NCBI RefSeq assembly: GCF_024362695.1
Contig: NC_065404.1
Span: forward strand, 11,200,604-11,264,603
Source of the DNA: Pectinophora gossypiella
Lineage: Eukaryota > Arthropoda > Insecta > Lepidoptera > Gelechiidae
Length of the DNA stretch: 64,000 bases
Reading direction: 5' to 3'
Part shown: in pieces, positions 21,601 through 35,056 of the stretch
Layout of the letters: every line of letters begins with the position of its first letter
How positions within the stretch are numbered: the first letter of the stretch is position 1
Position numbers and translations under genes: made by a program
Notes under the pieces: generated by a model
Database searches by the model: none
What the model was told of the DNA's origin: nothing
Seen by the model: the letters and a program-made list of their open reading frames with translations, nothing else

Positions 21601-24231
21601 ACTAACCAGTGGGTTAGATGACGAGCTAATCACGACACCCTCGAATTATACGGCTACAACGCCGTACAACCAAGGTACAGGTATACGGTTACTAATGACA
21701 TACCAGCAAACACACTTAGCTTAATATTACGAAGGGACGCTTGTAAAGATAACAATTTCCGGTGTTATTGTTTATTTAGGTATGTAGATACCAAGAAATA
21801 AAAAAAGAATAAGAAATAATATTGTAACCGATAGAAAAATCGTAACAAGTAAGTAATATTACCAACCTAAGTGTTCATTTTCTCAAGTGTCATTGCGGCT
21901 GAAAAAGGAATAGGGCAAAAAATAAATTAACTTTTAAAAGTTTGAAATCACGTACCACAATTCACGTTCAAGGAGAATGTGTTTTTTTTTATTAATAGCT
22001 TTACCTAGGTACAGTCGACACGGACTAAGAAAGGCCCTGAATAAAGTATACTTAACCTTGACCAGAAACAGTGATAACACGCCAATACACTACAAATTGT
22101 ATGTTTAAGAGCCTTCTGAAAATTGCGGCATTAAAATGTTTATTATTTAATTGCTGCAGCGAAAAGTCACAGGTGTGTATCCCGTGTTATTTGATATACA
22201 ACCTAATTGACGAAGTTTTAAGTACGTGAAGGTATTGTATCTAACTGCTACTTTAACCAGAGGTTTATCTTGTGTTGGTTTGTGTTTATATGGCTGTATA
22301 AATCAGGATGAGTATCGTCTACGCTCCTTTCTTCAATTTAATACGAACTCCGCAAGAAGCCGCGTTGAGGGGCTATTGCGAGTTTAACATTGGTATAATT
22401 TGCCGGTCATATTGGAAAACTTGTAATTGGTTTAGTTTTATATTCGCGCGGCAATGTGTGCGAGCAAACTTAAATGATATCACTTAGGACTTGATGTCCT
22501 ACGGTTTTGAAATGTCCTAACTTCTCGATACTCATCGATACGAGCGCTGTTTACGATACAATATTTAAATGTTTGCTATAAATCATAATTTTCTTCTGTT
22601 TCAGATTTTGGACCGGAGTCATATATCATTGTAAAGAAGCTCTCTTAAAAGTAAGTTTTCAAGCCTATATATCATACGAAATATCACACTGTCAAATCAT
22701 ATTAAAGCTGGTCTTAATCGGTCTACTTGCTACTCCTCGTGTCATCCTTGTCTTGCTGGAAATTTATTTCATATTTTAATATCCTTCTGTTTCTCTGTCA
22801 TATTTTCATATTTTTCATGATTACTCTCTTGGCAAAATACCAAGGTCTTCCTCGCTTATCTTTCGTAACTTTGCTCAGCAAAATGGTTCAAGTTTTCTTG
22901 ATGTTGTTCCTGAGAAAAGCTTCATTATAATTTTCGCCTCCATTTCGTTTTGACGGTCCATCTACAACACAAGGATTGTGTGTTCAATTTTAGGTGTGGT
23001 TCAATGGCATCCGTTCAAATCTTATTCAAAGTGGTTCTCGTCTTTGTACCGATCAATTCTCTATAACATTGTTATTGTTATCTAGAACTTCTACTTTGTT
23101 TAAACTGGGTTTATAAGCCTACACCTTTCAGTACTTTGTAGGTAGATATTCGATAGCTAAATGACCTTGACTGAACTAAACCAGGAATTGATAAGTAGCG
23201 AATGCTTATTGCATTTGACCCGGGAAAATATCACAGTTGAAAATGACTTGCTTGTAATGTTAGTTATTTTTAATGTCAAACGCGGAAACAGCTGGTGACC
23301 TTGCATGAAGTTGGTCGCCAAGATCACTATCTCTTGTCCTGTTACTTGAAATACAACGTCGTTATATCCGAGTAACGAACTGAGTTCAAAAACGGAGCAA
23401 TGTTATACTGCCATTATTGTAGTAGCTTTTGCAATCACGCTGTAAGACGATTTTGTCGTATTTTCAAGAATATTTTAGGTTTATCCTTTTGCTGATTTTT
23501 GGAATGGAAACAAGTTTTTCTAACTTCACATGACTTGATATTAAACCGTTCTGCTTGGCTTTGCAATTTGAATATTGCAATAACTAGAACAAGTCGACAA
23601 TTCTACATACTCTAGTATATTACCTCTGTCCTCGTCTAGCTAACTTTGGCGCTTCTTGACAAAGTGTAGTGCTTAATTGTAGTTGGTACATCTAGTCGCA
23701 TATATCATCCGGGTATATCAATGTTGTGGAGTACGCAGTGCACATAGCACATCCAGGTTCACCACAGCGGACAACAATCCCGGAGAAACATGAGCCATTG
23801 TCCCGGCCTGCCGAGGCGATCCACACACATTAATAAATGCCAGATTGCCTCTACTACAACCCACGTACCTGGCTGCCATTGTTTTGCTCCTTACGCGCCG
23901 TTTGTATTACACATCTACATGAACTCTCTAGCTCTGAATTGATTTGACACTTAAAAATCATACATGAAAATAACTAAATTCCTTTGACACTTTCTTTTTG
24001 CTACTAAATAAATTGTGTGTTCCTCTTATTCGCGCTGCCTGATGTAACAAGACGCTCACTTACTCTTAAGCTTAAAAGAACTCCAGAACAGTAAGGAAGT
24101 AGTTGCAATGAAGTAGTAATATCTATTATTGCCAACCTATGAATTTTAATTTCCCTTTGTGATGTGGCCTGATTGTTTGACAATGTAGGTTACTGGGTTA
24201 GACCGTTAACAGTTAACATTACTGCAGGTAT
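18613..24231. other. gene-free stretch with GC islands
   Basis: No recognisable gene. GC-rich islands lie at about 18810-18980 (with the dyad CCGAGCGGCTCGG), 19310-19460, 20440-20560 (dyad GCGGAGTAGCTCCGC) and 21050-21300 (with the POU-type octamer ATGCAAAT at 21123-21130). Islands alternate with AT-rich sequence. They may be regulatory modules. Confidence 0.4.
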
Positions 24232-24295
24232 GTCTTTTTATCCGACTGCGGCGAAGCAAAAAGAAGGGTCATGTTTTTTTAACCGCTATTATTAT
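24232..24295 (+). repeat. dispersed repeat fragment, copy A
   Basis: It contains CGACTGCGGCGAAGCAAAAA...GGTCATGTTTTTTTAACCGCTAT, which matches copy B at 63643-63691 (CTGCGGCGAAGCA...GGTTATGTTTTTGACCGCTATG). I know this block from many lepidopteran genomes as part of a high-copy mobile element. This copy is truncated. Confidence 0.6.
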
Positions 24296-27200
24296 AAAAA
24301 AGTAACATTTGCTTCAGATTTGTTTTAAAAATCTGTCTGAGGTCTTTGAAACGCTGCTTTCACATTCGAAGCATCAACCTGAAGAACTTCATAATTAGCC
24401 TTTTCTCTGCTCATACTTTACACAAACTTTGCTCTGGAAAGTTCCCGAAACGATTAGTCGTAAATAAATTGTAGTCGATATGGCCTCGATGGGAAGACAA
24501 AGAGATGTCTCTAAAACTTTGTCAATTTACGTTGAAACCGTAAAGCCCCTTACTAGTTCATGTCCGCGTTTGGGTGAAAAGTGGAGGCAACATCAAGAGA
24601 ACTTTCCACTCGCGGCACAGTAGTACTTACCTTGTCTAGAAAGGGATCAAACTGCGGTGCATTCCCCGAAATGTATTATGCAGTCTCGGGGCGTGTGCCC
24701 GTGTAAGCGGCTCGGAATCACTCTTGCTCCGTCGAAGAACACTGCTATTCCTTGAATTTTCTATTCCGAAAGTTCATGGGAGCCATTGCGCTTCAAATAT
24801 CTTTCGTAAATTACAAGCAATGGATCTGATGATTGTCGTAAGTTACTGCAGTGCCGCTTGGTTCCGCATTCGTTATTCACGCGACTACGTGTCTTCCATG
24901 CATTACTGTCGCTCTTGTCTGAAATAACTTTAAGCTCGGTTGGAAAGCGCTACTGATATGGATAGTATTTTACATTGAAACTTCCGAAACAAATAACTTC
25001 ACTACGTTGACAATTTCTCATTTAAGTACTAGACAAGACAATTTTAATAAGTATATAGTTGATAGGTACGTCGGTTTATTTTTGTCACAATACAGTATTT
25101 TTTACAATATTACATTTGATGTTCATTCGTTAGGTAAGCTAATCGCATCTCATTTCCTCGTATCGTAGTAAAAATGAGATTATAGGCTGACGCGTCGTTC
25201 CGAAAACCCAGTCGTATTCGATATTCTGCCCAACTATGCCACTCAACATGTATTACTTTCTTGAAAGCTAAGATTTGCTGTTGCTTTTATATTACTTTTT
25301 CATTTAAATACATCGGGTATATCAATATCCAATCCAAAAGATAGGAAACCTCGAATCGTCTCATTTTCAACTCACTTTAACTTAGTTTACAACGTGGTCC
25401 CAGCATGCGGTATGTAAAGCACCACAAGTGAGTTATTACGATGTTACAATAACTTAGAATTACTCTAATTGTACAATGTGATAACAATTCAGCGCAGCTA
25501 ATGCCATCGCTGTCCGCCGAAGTCTTTAATTGAATATGTTCTCACTTTGGCGAGCTTTGCAGTGAGCGAAAGTCAATTTAGTTAAATCGCAATGAACGGC
25601 TTTTCGAGCGAATAGAGGTCCTTTATCGCGTTTCACGCAAGTTTCCTCGGGCGGCTCTCTACTTACACGATTAATTTGAGTCGATAAATCCGCATTAAAA
25701 GCGGGGCCAGGGCCGTCCAACCGCGCCGCTCCGTAAGTAGCCGCCATTTCGACCTTTTTGTTCTCGCACCGCTGTTTTCTGCGCACGTGTACTGAAGTGC
25801 AGAATGTTTTTATTTCCTGGAACTAGATGAAGTGACAGTTCATAAGTGTAACACGGGTGTGGTGGCGATCGATCGGAAATTGGTAAGGTCTAAGTGTCGG
25901 TTTGTTACGGTCTGGCGGGTGGACGGCGGACGCGTCACCGGCGGCCGAGACAGACAGGCAGCGCGCGCGGCGCCTGCGAGCCCATTAGACGTCTGCCCGA
26001 TGTAGAACGCTCGATAAACTTGTAAAAACGCCTTCTACCCATTTAATTTTATACCCTCACTTTGAGCGTTGCTATTGGCAGATTTCTTCCTTCTTTTTTT
26101 ATAGGGCCGTCATTAACTGTATCGCGCGTTTAATATTTTGCGTTTGTTTGTTCCAAACAGAATATCGTTATTTTTAAAATCGTTTGGAATTAAAAACTTT
26201 TTATAGCGCATTAATAGGACCCATAACTTTGTATTTACTTAGTTAATAAATGTAATGTGTACCTGTCACATAGGTACTTAAATATTAATTTGAATCATAA
26301 ATGTTGTACAGTTCAAGAATTCTGCTTTCAACTACTGCTGAATTGAAATCAAGTTTTATTTTATTAAAAGTCGAGCAGACAGCACAATAAAACTTGGAAG
26401 TTCGCATTAAAAGCATACACTGCACTCGAAGCGGGGGAAGTGATATTGATACAAAATATTTATGAGTTCAAGTGATAAACTTTATGTTGCGGTAAGAGTT
26501 TTATTTCACTTCTGAAACGCCTACGAGTATATCTTTTTATTATTTTTTCGAGCACCTGTTATAAGGAGAGATATTGACCAATAAAACGATATTTTTAGTG
26601 AAGCAGTCATAATATTTGAGGAAAACGGAAGAGTAGTTTTGAAAAGGTAATTGGCTATTTGGAGATCTACAGAGACGTTAGGGTTAGCGATATGTGCAGC
26701 GATTAAACACTCCTAAACTTCTAATTTGAACGTAAAGGGAACTTCAAAAATACTTTGCCAGTTGTCAGGGCACGTACGCGAACTTTTATTCAGCGAATTT
26801 GGTTGCGTAATTCGTTGGAAATATTCAAGTTTTCCCTTCGGCGAGACGTTATCGCGGGTGCCCTCTCATCGCCGGCGCGGGCGGCGGCGCGGCGGTGGGC
26901 GGGCCGCTCCCCGCGGGGACTTAATTTGTTGCTCTCCTGGCGCCTCGCATCTCACTTTCAAACGGCGGTAACGCGACCTTACCACTTCCCCTTCCAACGT
27001 GTAGACGTCATGTTCTCCTTCCCCGGCGCGAATACTAACACTCGCTGTTATCTATTAAACGCAAACTAAGTACCTACCTCCTCCTTGTACATCCGCAGAT
27101 CCTTTCAACCCTCAACGTTTCATTCAGTGTTGGCTTTCCCTTTTGTAAGTCAATTCCGGTAGATATTAATGTACATGAGTTAGATCAGAGAGCTTGAAAA

Positions 27201-30200
27201 TTTTGAAATCGCAGTATAAGGAGGCACGTGTTATTGAAAGTTTGATGCGGGATCGATCCACGTGGCGCTGGGAGCGCGACAATCTAATCACAATACCATA
27301 AAGGAGTGCACCGTAAAATATTTATGGCATTGGGAGCAGGCACGCCTCGGTACCCGCCGCCGCGGCCCGCCTACCTGTATCAATATCAACCGATATTTGT
27401 AAAACGCTACCTTGAATATTGAAATTTATTCAATATCTACCGAAGTGCATCTTCGTATTTTCAATTTCACTTAGAAGCCTCATGATATTCGCTTTCCCGT
27501 GTTAGTCTTACCATCAATTTAAAACAAACTGTGTCTGATTTTCCAAAACTTTTTTCTAGTTAAGAACCTGAAATAAATATTTTATCATCGTCTGAATGTA
27601 AGGAGAAAAGGCGCAAGTATAAAATAATCATGAGATGAGGAAGGAAAACCTTTTCCTCCTTGAATATGCTAGCATTCGTAAACTAAGAAGTGTCTCCCAT
27701 AAATTCCGATGTTTAAATATAGCAATGTTCTTTTTTTGATAAGCCATTGATATCATCAAAACAATTCCTTTTTTTGAACTTATAAGCAAAATCTTTGAAG
27801 CAAAAGCGTTCATGTAGTCAATTTTATAATATCGTACGATATCAGCTCAGATACAATATTTCAATAACTAATTCAAGTGGATAATTCAGTTGAAAACGTG
27901 TCGGAGCTCGATTAAGTTCTGCATAAAGAATCGACGGGCAGAGAGCTCAATTAACGAAGTCCGGGAGCGCGACGCTCGTTACACACCCGCTCAAATTGCG
28001 GCGACCACTGAACTGTAACGATAATGACGCCGCGTGACTTGTGTCCCATACGTTCTAACCTAACTCCTCTCATGGGAACTCCTAAAAGCCGCTCATACAT
28101 ATTTTCCACTGTTGGCAGTCACGCAAAATACCGCGGTTTTTGCGGCACATAAACAACTAGCGCACGTGTGCGCCCGACCGCGTATCGATTGATCCGACTT
28201 TAAAATGCATAGTTTTCGGCCGCGGTGTCGATCAGGTTCCGCCAAATTTTCCGCTGCGGGCGCTTGGCAACCGCGCCCGGCGGTGCACCACAATCACCCA
28301 CGGAAATTGGGATGTTTATATCATAAACAAATTAACTATTAAGCGATAACGTTTGCATGTTTTACTCGGCAACCGATGATTCATATTTGCCATAATTGGA
28401 ATCGAACATTGTATCGGTACCGCTCGTAATCGCAATCGGCGCGATCGACCACTGAAAGCTTTTTGAAAGCTCGCGACGACGAACGATGAAAGGTTCATGC
28501 GGCGATTCCGCCGAGTCATCGCGTCTCGCCGGGCGAAAGTGACAGCTGCAATGGAAACTTCCTTTTCCAAACATTGTTAAAAATACTAGGTATATTGTCC
28601 TTATTACTTTCCACACTTTATCCTCCATTTACGCGGAGCTACATCTTGTATAATGGTGAACATATTCCTAACATAAAATAAATCTTTTTACAAAGTAATG
28701 CGCACTTTCTAAGAGAGTATAGAAATAACGAAGAGCACGCGTGACGGCAAAGTGTTCTCATGTTCCTTTTGCTATCGGATACGTGATAAATCGCTAAATA
28801 ATGCGCCCTCTGCCGTGCCTTCAGACCCACCCCTAATGTCTTCTTAATGCTGCATGGAGTTGTCACATTGCACATTCACAGCTTTGGCGATTGTCCTTTT
28901 CACTTTCAGTTCAATATTCTTCGCCTCCCTCGAAAATGTCTTGCAAATGCAAACTTCGCACTGAGTTCTATCAATACGTAGGTATACACCTCGACAGTAC
29001 GTTAGAGACGTAATGACTATTAACGCGACACCGGCGCAGCGTCATTTGCGAGCGCTCTATAAGAACGTCGAGTTTGTTAAGTATGAAAAGCTCCAATTGA
29101 ACGTAAGTTTTTTAGGTCGTTTTGCCGCTGTCGGCTCGCCGCGCTCTCCTTTTGTTCCACGAACGTGATCTGGCGGAGATGAAGCCCACCGACGTTATTG
29201 CTCCGTTCCTCGCTTCAATCGAGTTTGTATCTGCTCGTCACAGCTTTGCTGCTTTGCGTATTATCATCGCTAAAATGATTTTCAACCACGGTGTAGGCGA
29301 TTTCTCCCCGACGACTGAGAAATTTCCACTCCCATTTGTTTCCGTGACGTATAAGACGTAAGCGCATTACATTTTTGTGCCGTCGCTTCGCCGCCATATC
29401 TCATGGTTCCATAAGGCTTCGCTTCCAATATAGCGCTTGGAGATGACAAACGGTTCGCAGTCAAATGTGACGTAAATATTTCTGAAACAAAATGTATACA
29501 AGAAAATTGTGATCTCCCCCTTGCGTTGTGCATTATTCCTCTTCCAGAACGCTTCTTAGGTACTTTTAGAACTTTGAGAAGTATGTACTTGCCTAAGACT
29601 GCTTGTAAACTAATACCCGTCTCGTATGTAAGAGATGAAGTTTCGGAGCTTAGAATTGTTTTTCTGCGTGTCTGATCTCGATTCTCCGCCATGCTATGAA
29701 TTATTGTCGTGGAATATTTTAAAGCTATTATAACTCTGTTCTATTTCGTAGATATAATCAATTTTATAGACTCCATTTTTCCATTGATATAATTTTCCAA
29801 TATTAGGTTGATTTGGTACTCAGTGTCCAAATTATTCCTTCCATTTCATTCGCCATGTCGTGGACACAACAACACAATGCGTGCCCTGGTTTGCATTGGT
29901 ATAAATCTTTTGCGTAAATGAAATCGACAGTTTAGCGCCCACTCAAAAGACGAGTGAGATAAATTTAGCTGCACTAATTAAACGCTGTATCGCTGACGCA
30001 TATCCACATGTCACAACAGGGAGCGTCGCCGCCCGCCGCGCCACCGCGCCGGATCTGCTGCATGCGCCCGATATGCTGGAGCAGTTATCTCAGTATCGCT
30101 CCACTACGCCCGTTGTGGCCGCCATGTTTATTTTTAGTCTCGCGTGTACATTCACTATTGCGATGAAATTTACAACGATCGCCGCGGCTCGCCGCCCGCC

Positions 30201-31060
30201 GGACTGCGATACCGACGCTTCAAATGACAGCCTGCCGCTATTTCAAAAATGTCTGCTATTTTACGCGAGAACTCCCGCTCGGTCGATGAGCAATAATTCT
30301 TTTGTACAACGGGTGAGACTTTCATAGGATTACTTTTATTACTTGGCATTTAGGGACATTCTTTACATTCCCGAGATCCGTAAAATTTAAGTCTGGATAA
30401 GGTCACTAGTGTCCGTATTTCTCAACTTGGGCAATTTACTTACTGTATACCTATCATAAAGAGGGAAAGTTTCATGAATATCTCAACCATGCTCTGGCAG
30501 CGAGGAAGACAGTCTTGAAAAGTTGCTCCTTGTAGACTTTAAAATTAGAAGAGCAAAAAAGTAAGATCTGACGGAACTGAAGCTCTGCAAATTATTAAGA
30601 TATCTGTTCGTTCCAATCCTATATGAACAGAATTAATCCTTACAGTGAAACAATGACTCTAAATTGTGTTTCGAACCAAAGGGAACAAGTAAGCTAATCT
30701 AACGTCTCTTAACCGAGTTTCTGCAAACGGATCGATTGATACTTTTGGGGATAAAACGCATGTCACGGCAGCTAATACCCTTGTTCGTCAAAATACCATT
30801 ACCCACACGGCTCGGTCCCCCTGTCAGTCTGAGATTTGGCGTAACTTAGTGACTGATTAGCAATTGCTGCGAACTGGCGGGCGCGACAGGTGGTCGGGGC
30901 GCGGGGGCTGACCCTCGGCCTCGCCTGATTGATGGCACAGTCTCGGACCAGCTCCGACTACGTCTTATGTCAGTACAACGAATATTTTCGTCATGTGTTG
31001 ACATTTAAAAAGTTGAATGTCGGGAAGTGTCGAGCTTGACGCAAATATCAAACGTCGATT
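24296..31060. other. gene-free stretch with GC islands
   Basis: No supported gene. CpG-dense islands occur at about 25690-25990, 26840-26990, 28090-28290, 28430-28540 and 30010-30240. The open frames over them (for example 26755-27069 and 30073-30327) are GC-driven and have no recognisable motif. I see no splice-flanked coding exon. Confidence 0.4.
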
Positions 31061-31125
31061 GTGTAGCTAAGCGGTCCCACGCTCTGCGCCCGCGGTCTAA
31101 TAACCCGAGGTCAAGTCTCAGCTCA
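31061..31125 (+). other. weak tRNA-like sequence (possible SINE head relic)
   Basis: TAGCTAAGCGGT (31064-31075) matches the polymerase III A box at 11 of 12 positions. GGTCAAGTC (31109-31117) approximates a B box and sits in a T-arm-like hairpin CCGAG-GTCAAGT-CTCAG with one mismatch. No acceptor stem can be formed, so it is not a functional tRNA. Confidence 0.3.
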
Positions 31126-32969
31126 TGCATATTCAGGGGTCGTCTGACGGTGGATCATCTGTAACGGTCCTGCGACCGGTTGTCTGAGCTCATTGTTGCA
31201 ACTGCCGCGGGATCACATGTGACCGGCGAGCGCTCCTGAGCCGGCGCCGCTTGTACACACCTCTCGTAGCTTTGTGCAACACACATCGGTACTGCAAAAA
31301 AATAAGATGAACAACCGGTTCCTTTATTTTATTTACTTTTTTATTTCTTGAGCTTAGCTTGTGAATCGATTTTAAGTAAGTAGTAATAATATTGATATTT
31401 ACATATCACGATACCGAAATAACTCGGTTATGCATAACATTCCGTCCAATTTTGTATTTGTCCAAAACGATTATTTTCTTGCTGCACTATTTCCGCGATA
31501 ATTTTTTTTCTTTAGGTATAACTGTTGTATAGCAAAAATGTTGTTATGAATTTCTGAGCGTTCCTGGCGGCGCTACTTTAAGCTAACCCTAGACGACAAT
31601 ATTTCCACAAATTCGCATAACATCGCCTTTTATTGCAGAGCGCCGGGTTATTAAGATTACAAAGGCAGGGTCAGTTGTTAAACGCCGCCGGTAGATATTT
31701 ATATTCTAATTAGGTGCCAGCGACAGCGACCCATGAGGGGTGCATGCGTAATTCGAAAGTACGTTTTTTCTCTTTATGGAATATTATGACATTATTTTAA
31801 TGGAGTCGACTGGCGCAGTGTGGGCGGCAAGACGGTTGTCGTGTCGCGGGGAATTCATAAAACGCCCTTATTTTTACCGCGGGGGCACGTGATGGATCGC
31901 AGCCCTGATCCATGAATATTCCGCAGTTTCAATTAACGATTCCTATCCTCGTTTGATCGATACTGTTGGGTGATTTCCCAGACATGCATTTTGATTATTC
32001 CAAGACCGCTATTTATTACAAACGAATTGCATCTAAATATTGATATGTTTTTGTAACCGCTGACTGCGTTGGTGTATCGAATTTGTTTCAATGTCAGAAA
32101 CACACCGGGACAAAACATACTCGTACTAGACAAATCAAACTGATACAGTCACGTCCAGGTCACGCCTCTCTCTTTGTAGGTTTGTTCGAGCTGATTGGAA
32201 CTGTCCAACGAAATTGAGCAATATTTTTATTCTATTTTTACACCTATAGCATTATGTAATCGCACATTCGTATATTACACAAAGGCATGATAAAGGAAGC
32301 ACTTTAATACTCTCCTACTTGGGATAATGTGATGCAGAGCACGGCACCTACTCTTAGCGCGATTTCATCTTGGCGGGCAGTAAAATAAAGATGGTGCAGT
32401 AATGCATTTTACATTTTGAAGCATCATTAAATTGCACATTACACGGAGCGGGCCCGTCGAGAGGCAATTAAAAAAGAACTGTTAAGACGGAGCTCGTAAA
32501 AATGAAGTCGTGTTCTCAACTGATTAAAAAGTCTCCTCTAATCTTAGTGCACGTTCAATTTTTAATCAAATTAATTTATCGCGAACGACCTTTGCGACTT
32601 TACCCGTGACCTAGACTGTACCGAAACGGTAATTGTCTTTATTATCACGCAATATGAAATTGTTGTTGAAACCGAATCTATAGTTATCAAGGTCCAATGT
32701 GACTTTTAGCAGACATTGTAGATGTACTGTACGTTTCCGAGTGAATTCCACGCTAAGGTTCGCTGTCAAGATCTATCAATTAACACGCAAACTCCGTCGG
32801 CTTTCAGGTGAATGTCAATTAATATCAAACTCTGGCCTTCCCGCTCCGTGGAGAATGTATCGATCTGACATGATCAATATCTACTTATATGCATTTTAGT
32901 TTCAATGAATACTAAATTGTATTGCACAAAACACAAACATAACAAAGCTCACAGCTATATTCGCAATTG
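31126..32969. other. gene-free stretch
   Basis: A GC-rich stretch at about 31140-31260 is followed by AT-rich DNA. A second richer block lies at about 31800-31920. No coding sequence is recognised. Confidence 0.4.
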
Positions 32970-32976
32970 AGCTAGT

Positions 32977-33080
32977 CAGTGAAGCCTGGGTACTTAGTTC
33001 ATCTTAAACTCTGATAACGATTCTGGCCGATGTATCTCCGTACATCTATGGCTAATGAACTAAGTACCCACTCTTCACCG
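32977..33080. repeat. long imperfect hairpin with perfect 16-bp core
   Basis: The 26-nt arms 32977-33002 and 33055-33080 pair at 23 of 26 positions. The inner 16 bp (TGGGTACTTAGTTCAT / ATGAACTAAGTACCCA) are perfect. The roughly 52-nt centre contains its own smaller stem GATGTA/TACATC flanked by GCC/GGC. It may be a small MITE, a structured RNA, or a symmetrical protein-binding region. No target duplication is obvious. Confidence 0.75.
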
Positions 33081-34830
33081 AGCTTTCCGTTAGACCAACG
33101 TGACAGGTGGCCATAAGTATCACCGTCTAAGTAGGTATACCTGTAATGGGCGAGTCAACTGTGTTCAAAGTGCTTTATTTGTAAGAATATAGGTAAGTAA
33201 GAGTATAGGTGTTAGTGAAAATTGCACTTATATTAATAATAACTCATAGGTGCAAATCCAGTACCGAACATAGAACCGGTGCTCCCCTTTTGGGAAGCAT
33301 CCCGGTCACACAGGACCAGTGACAGTGACACACTACAAAAAAAAATAGGTATTCAAACATACCCAGTTGGCGGCCTTATTAATAAGGATTTTAATGAAGT
33401 TTACTTATATAATGGAAAACTTATACCCCAGTTGGATGAGGAGGAGGAACGAAGGTATAATTCGATGTCGTAATTTACTAACTTAAATAGACATCAAATA
33501 AGAAACCACATCAAAGCTGATTGATCTTTGATAAGAATTACAAGCAGCGTGTGTTAAGCAGGTTTAGCCTTATTAGTTCCAATCTTACAATCAGTAAACA
33601 TTTTGTAAATCACTCAAGTCCCTATTTTAAAGAGATTTGCGGCCAGCAATATTTGTAATAGTACTTATCCTCATGAGGCCGAAGATTTTATTTCGAATGA
33701 CCTGCTCTTTGGAGATCAAAATTAAGTTTGCCAAGCTATAATATGTGATGTGTGAACCTACAGCTACATGTCACATACGTTTCACATGATATTTAGCTGG
33801 TTTCGAAACAGTCTGCGGTTACAATAATATAGCTTTGTACATATTTAGAAACCTGCACAGGTCGGTGCAGCAGTGTTATTCAATCCGCGACCTATTTGCG
33901 GTCAATCGCTCTCGCAGTCCGCCACAACCACTCCGCCGGTGTCGAGTTATACCAAACCTGTCACTTAATCGTCTAAAACTTTAAAATTCTAATACAACCT
34001 TCAACTCGCAATTTACAAACTTCCAACACCTCGGAAAAGTACTTGCAACTTGTCCAAACTTAATTAAAAAACATAATTAGTGATTATTATTTTAATCACC
34101 AGTGTCGTCACGGTTGCCGCTCCAACTTGTTCATAGTTTCATAATGAAAACAAGTACAGTAATAGCACGATATGTAGCTCGTAATGATAATAATCGCTCT
34201 CATAAAGGTTACTGCGCGACGCGTGCGCATCGTGGGGGTTTTATTGTTTCCTCGGCACATAACCGTAATATAAAACTAATTTGCTATTTAGATCAATGAA
34301 TCTGATTGAGAGCCTCGCCCTGTCTAGCGCATCTTAGTTAGAAACCCCATCTTCTGAATATTTTATTTCGCATTACATTATTGTTGTCTATTCATATCTT
34401 CCGCCACTTTGCATGTTCTTTCATTTCTTGCTCGCTTCTCAGCGGCGTCGCCACTATTTGTGCGGCTGTAAAAATACACGCGACAGGTGCCTGAAAAAGC
34501 ACCATTGAAACGGAGTAAATATTGAAACACTTGCTCACTTCCCGTTTCCGGCTAACGAGGGCGCGTGCGACGGGACTAATAAGTGGGTCAAGTAACCCTT
34601 TGCCTTAGAAGCGAGTGAGCAATCTAATCTCACGCGCTGCCCGACTAATTGAAGTCCAATGTCGCGGCCACCCACGGTGATTGATACCACCTCAACAGTC
34701 CAGCTCCTAATTCGATTGTGATATTGTTGGGACGATCGCACGTCACTCCCCTGGGTCACGGCCCGTCAATCATCGCCACTATAGTTATAGACACGGCCGT
34801 GACTTATGAGCTCACTTGATTATGAAAATT
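33081..34830. other. gene-free stretch
   Basis: No gene recognised. An A-run follows CACACTAC at about 33338-33346, and TGCTCCCC-TTTT-GGGAAGCA forms a short hairpin near 33280-33300. The frame at 33279-33473 has no identifiable domain. Confidence 0.35.
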
Positions 34831-34846
34831 ATATCGGTTGAAATAC
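34831..34846 (+). repeat. left target-site duplication of the 194-bp insertion
   Basis: ATATCGGTTGAAATAC here is repeated exactly at 35041-35056. Confidence 0.75.
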
Positions 34847-35040
34847 TCAACGGTGAAGGAAAACAACGCGAGGAAACCCACATTCCCGTGAAATGCATTT
34901 CGGAGGTATGTGACTTAACCTATATTGGGATATCCCTTCGCGGGTTGGAAGGTCGGACAGGCAGTCGCTTCTATAAAAAACCGGACCTGTCAAATTTTCA
35001 GGTTAGGAAAGAGAACTTCGTTAATAGCGCTAGGGAGATG
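34847..35040 (+). mobile_element. short retroelement insertion (5'-truncated LINE tail or SINE)
   Basis: The insertion is 194 bp, bounded by 16-bp direct repeats. It begins TCAACGGTGAAGGAAAAC and ends GCTAGGGAGATG. It contains GGTCGGACAGGCAGTCGCTTC followed by 'TAWAAAACCGGACCTGTCAAATTTTCAGGTTAG'-type sequence. I recognise this as the 3' part of a high-copy lepidopteran retroelement family. The open frame across it (34816-35067) is a by-product and not a gene. The near-perfect duplication suggests a recent insertion. Confidence 0.75.
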
Positions 35041-35056
35041 ATATCGGTTGAAATAC
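35041..35056 (+). repeat. right target-site duplication of the 194-bp insertion
   Basis: It is an exact copy of 34831-34846, directly after the GGGAGATG end of the insertion. Confidence 0.75.
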
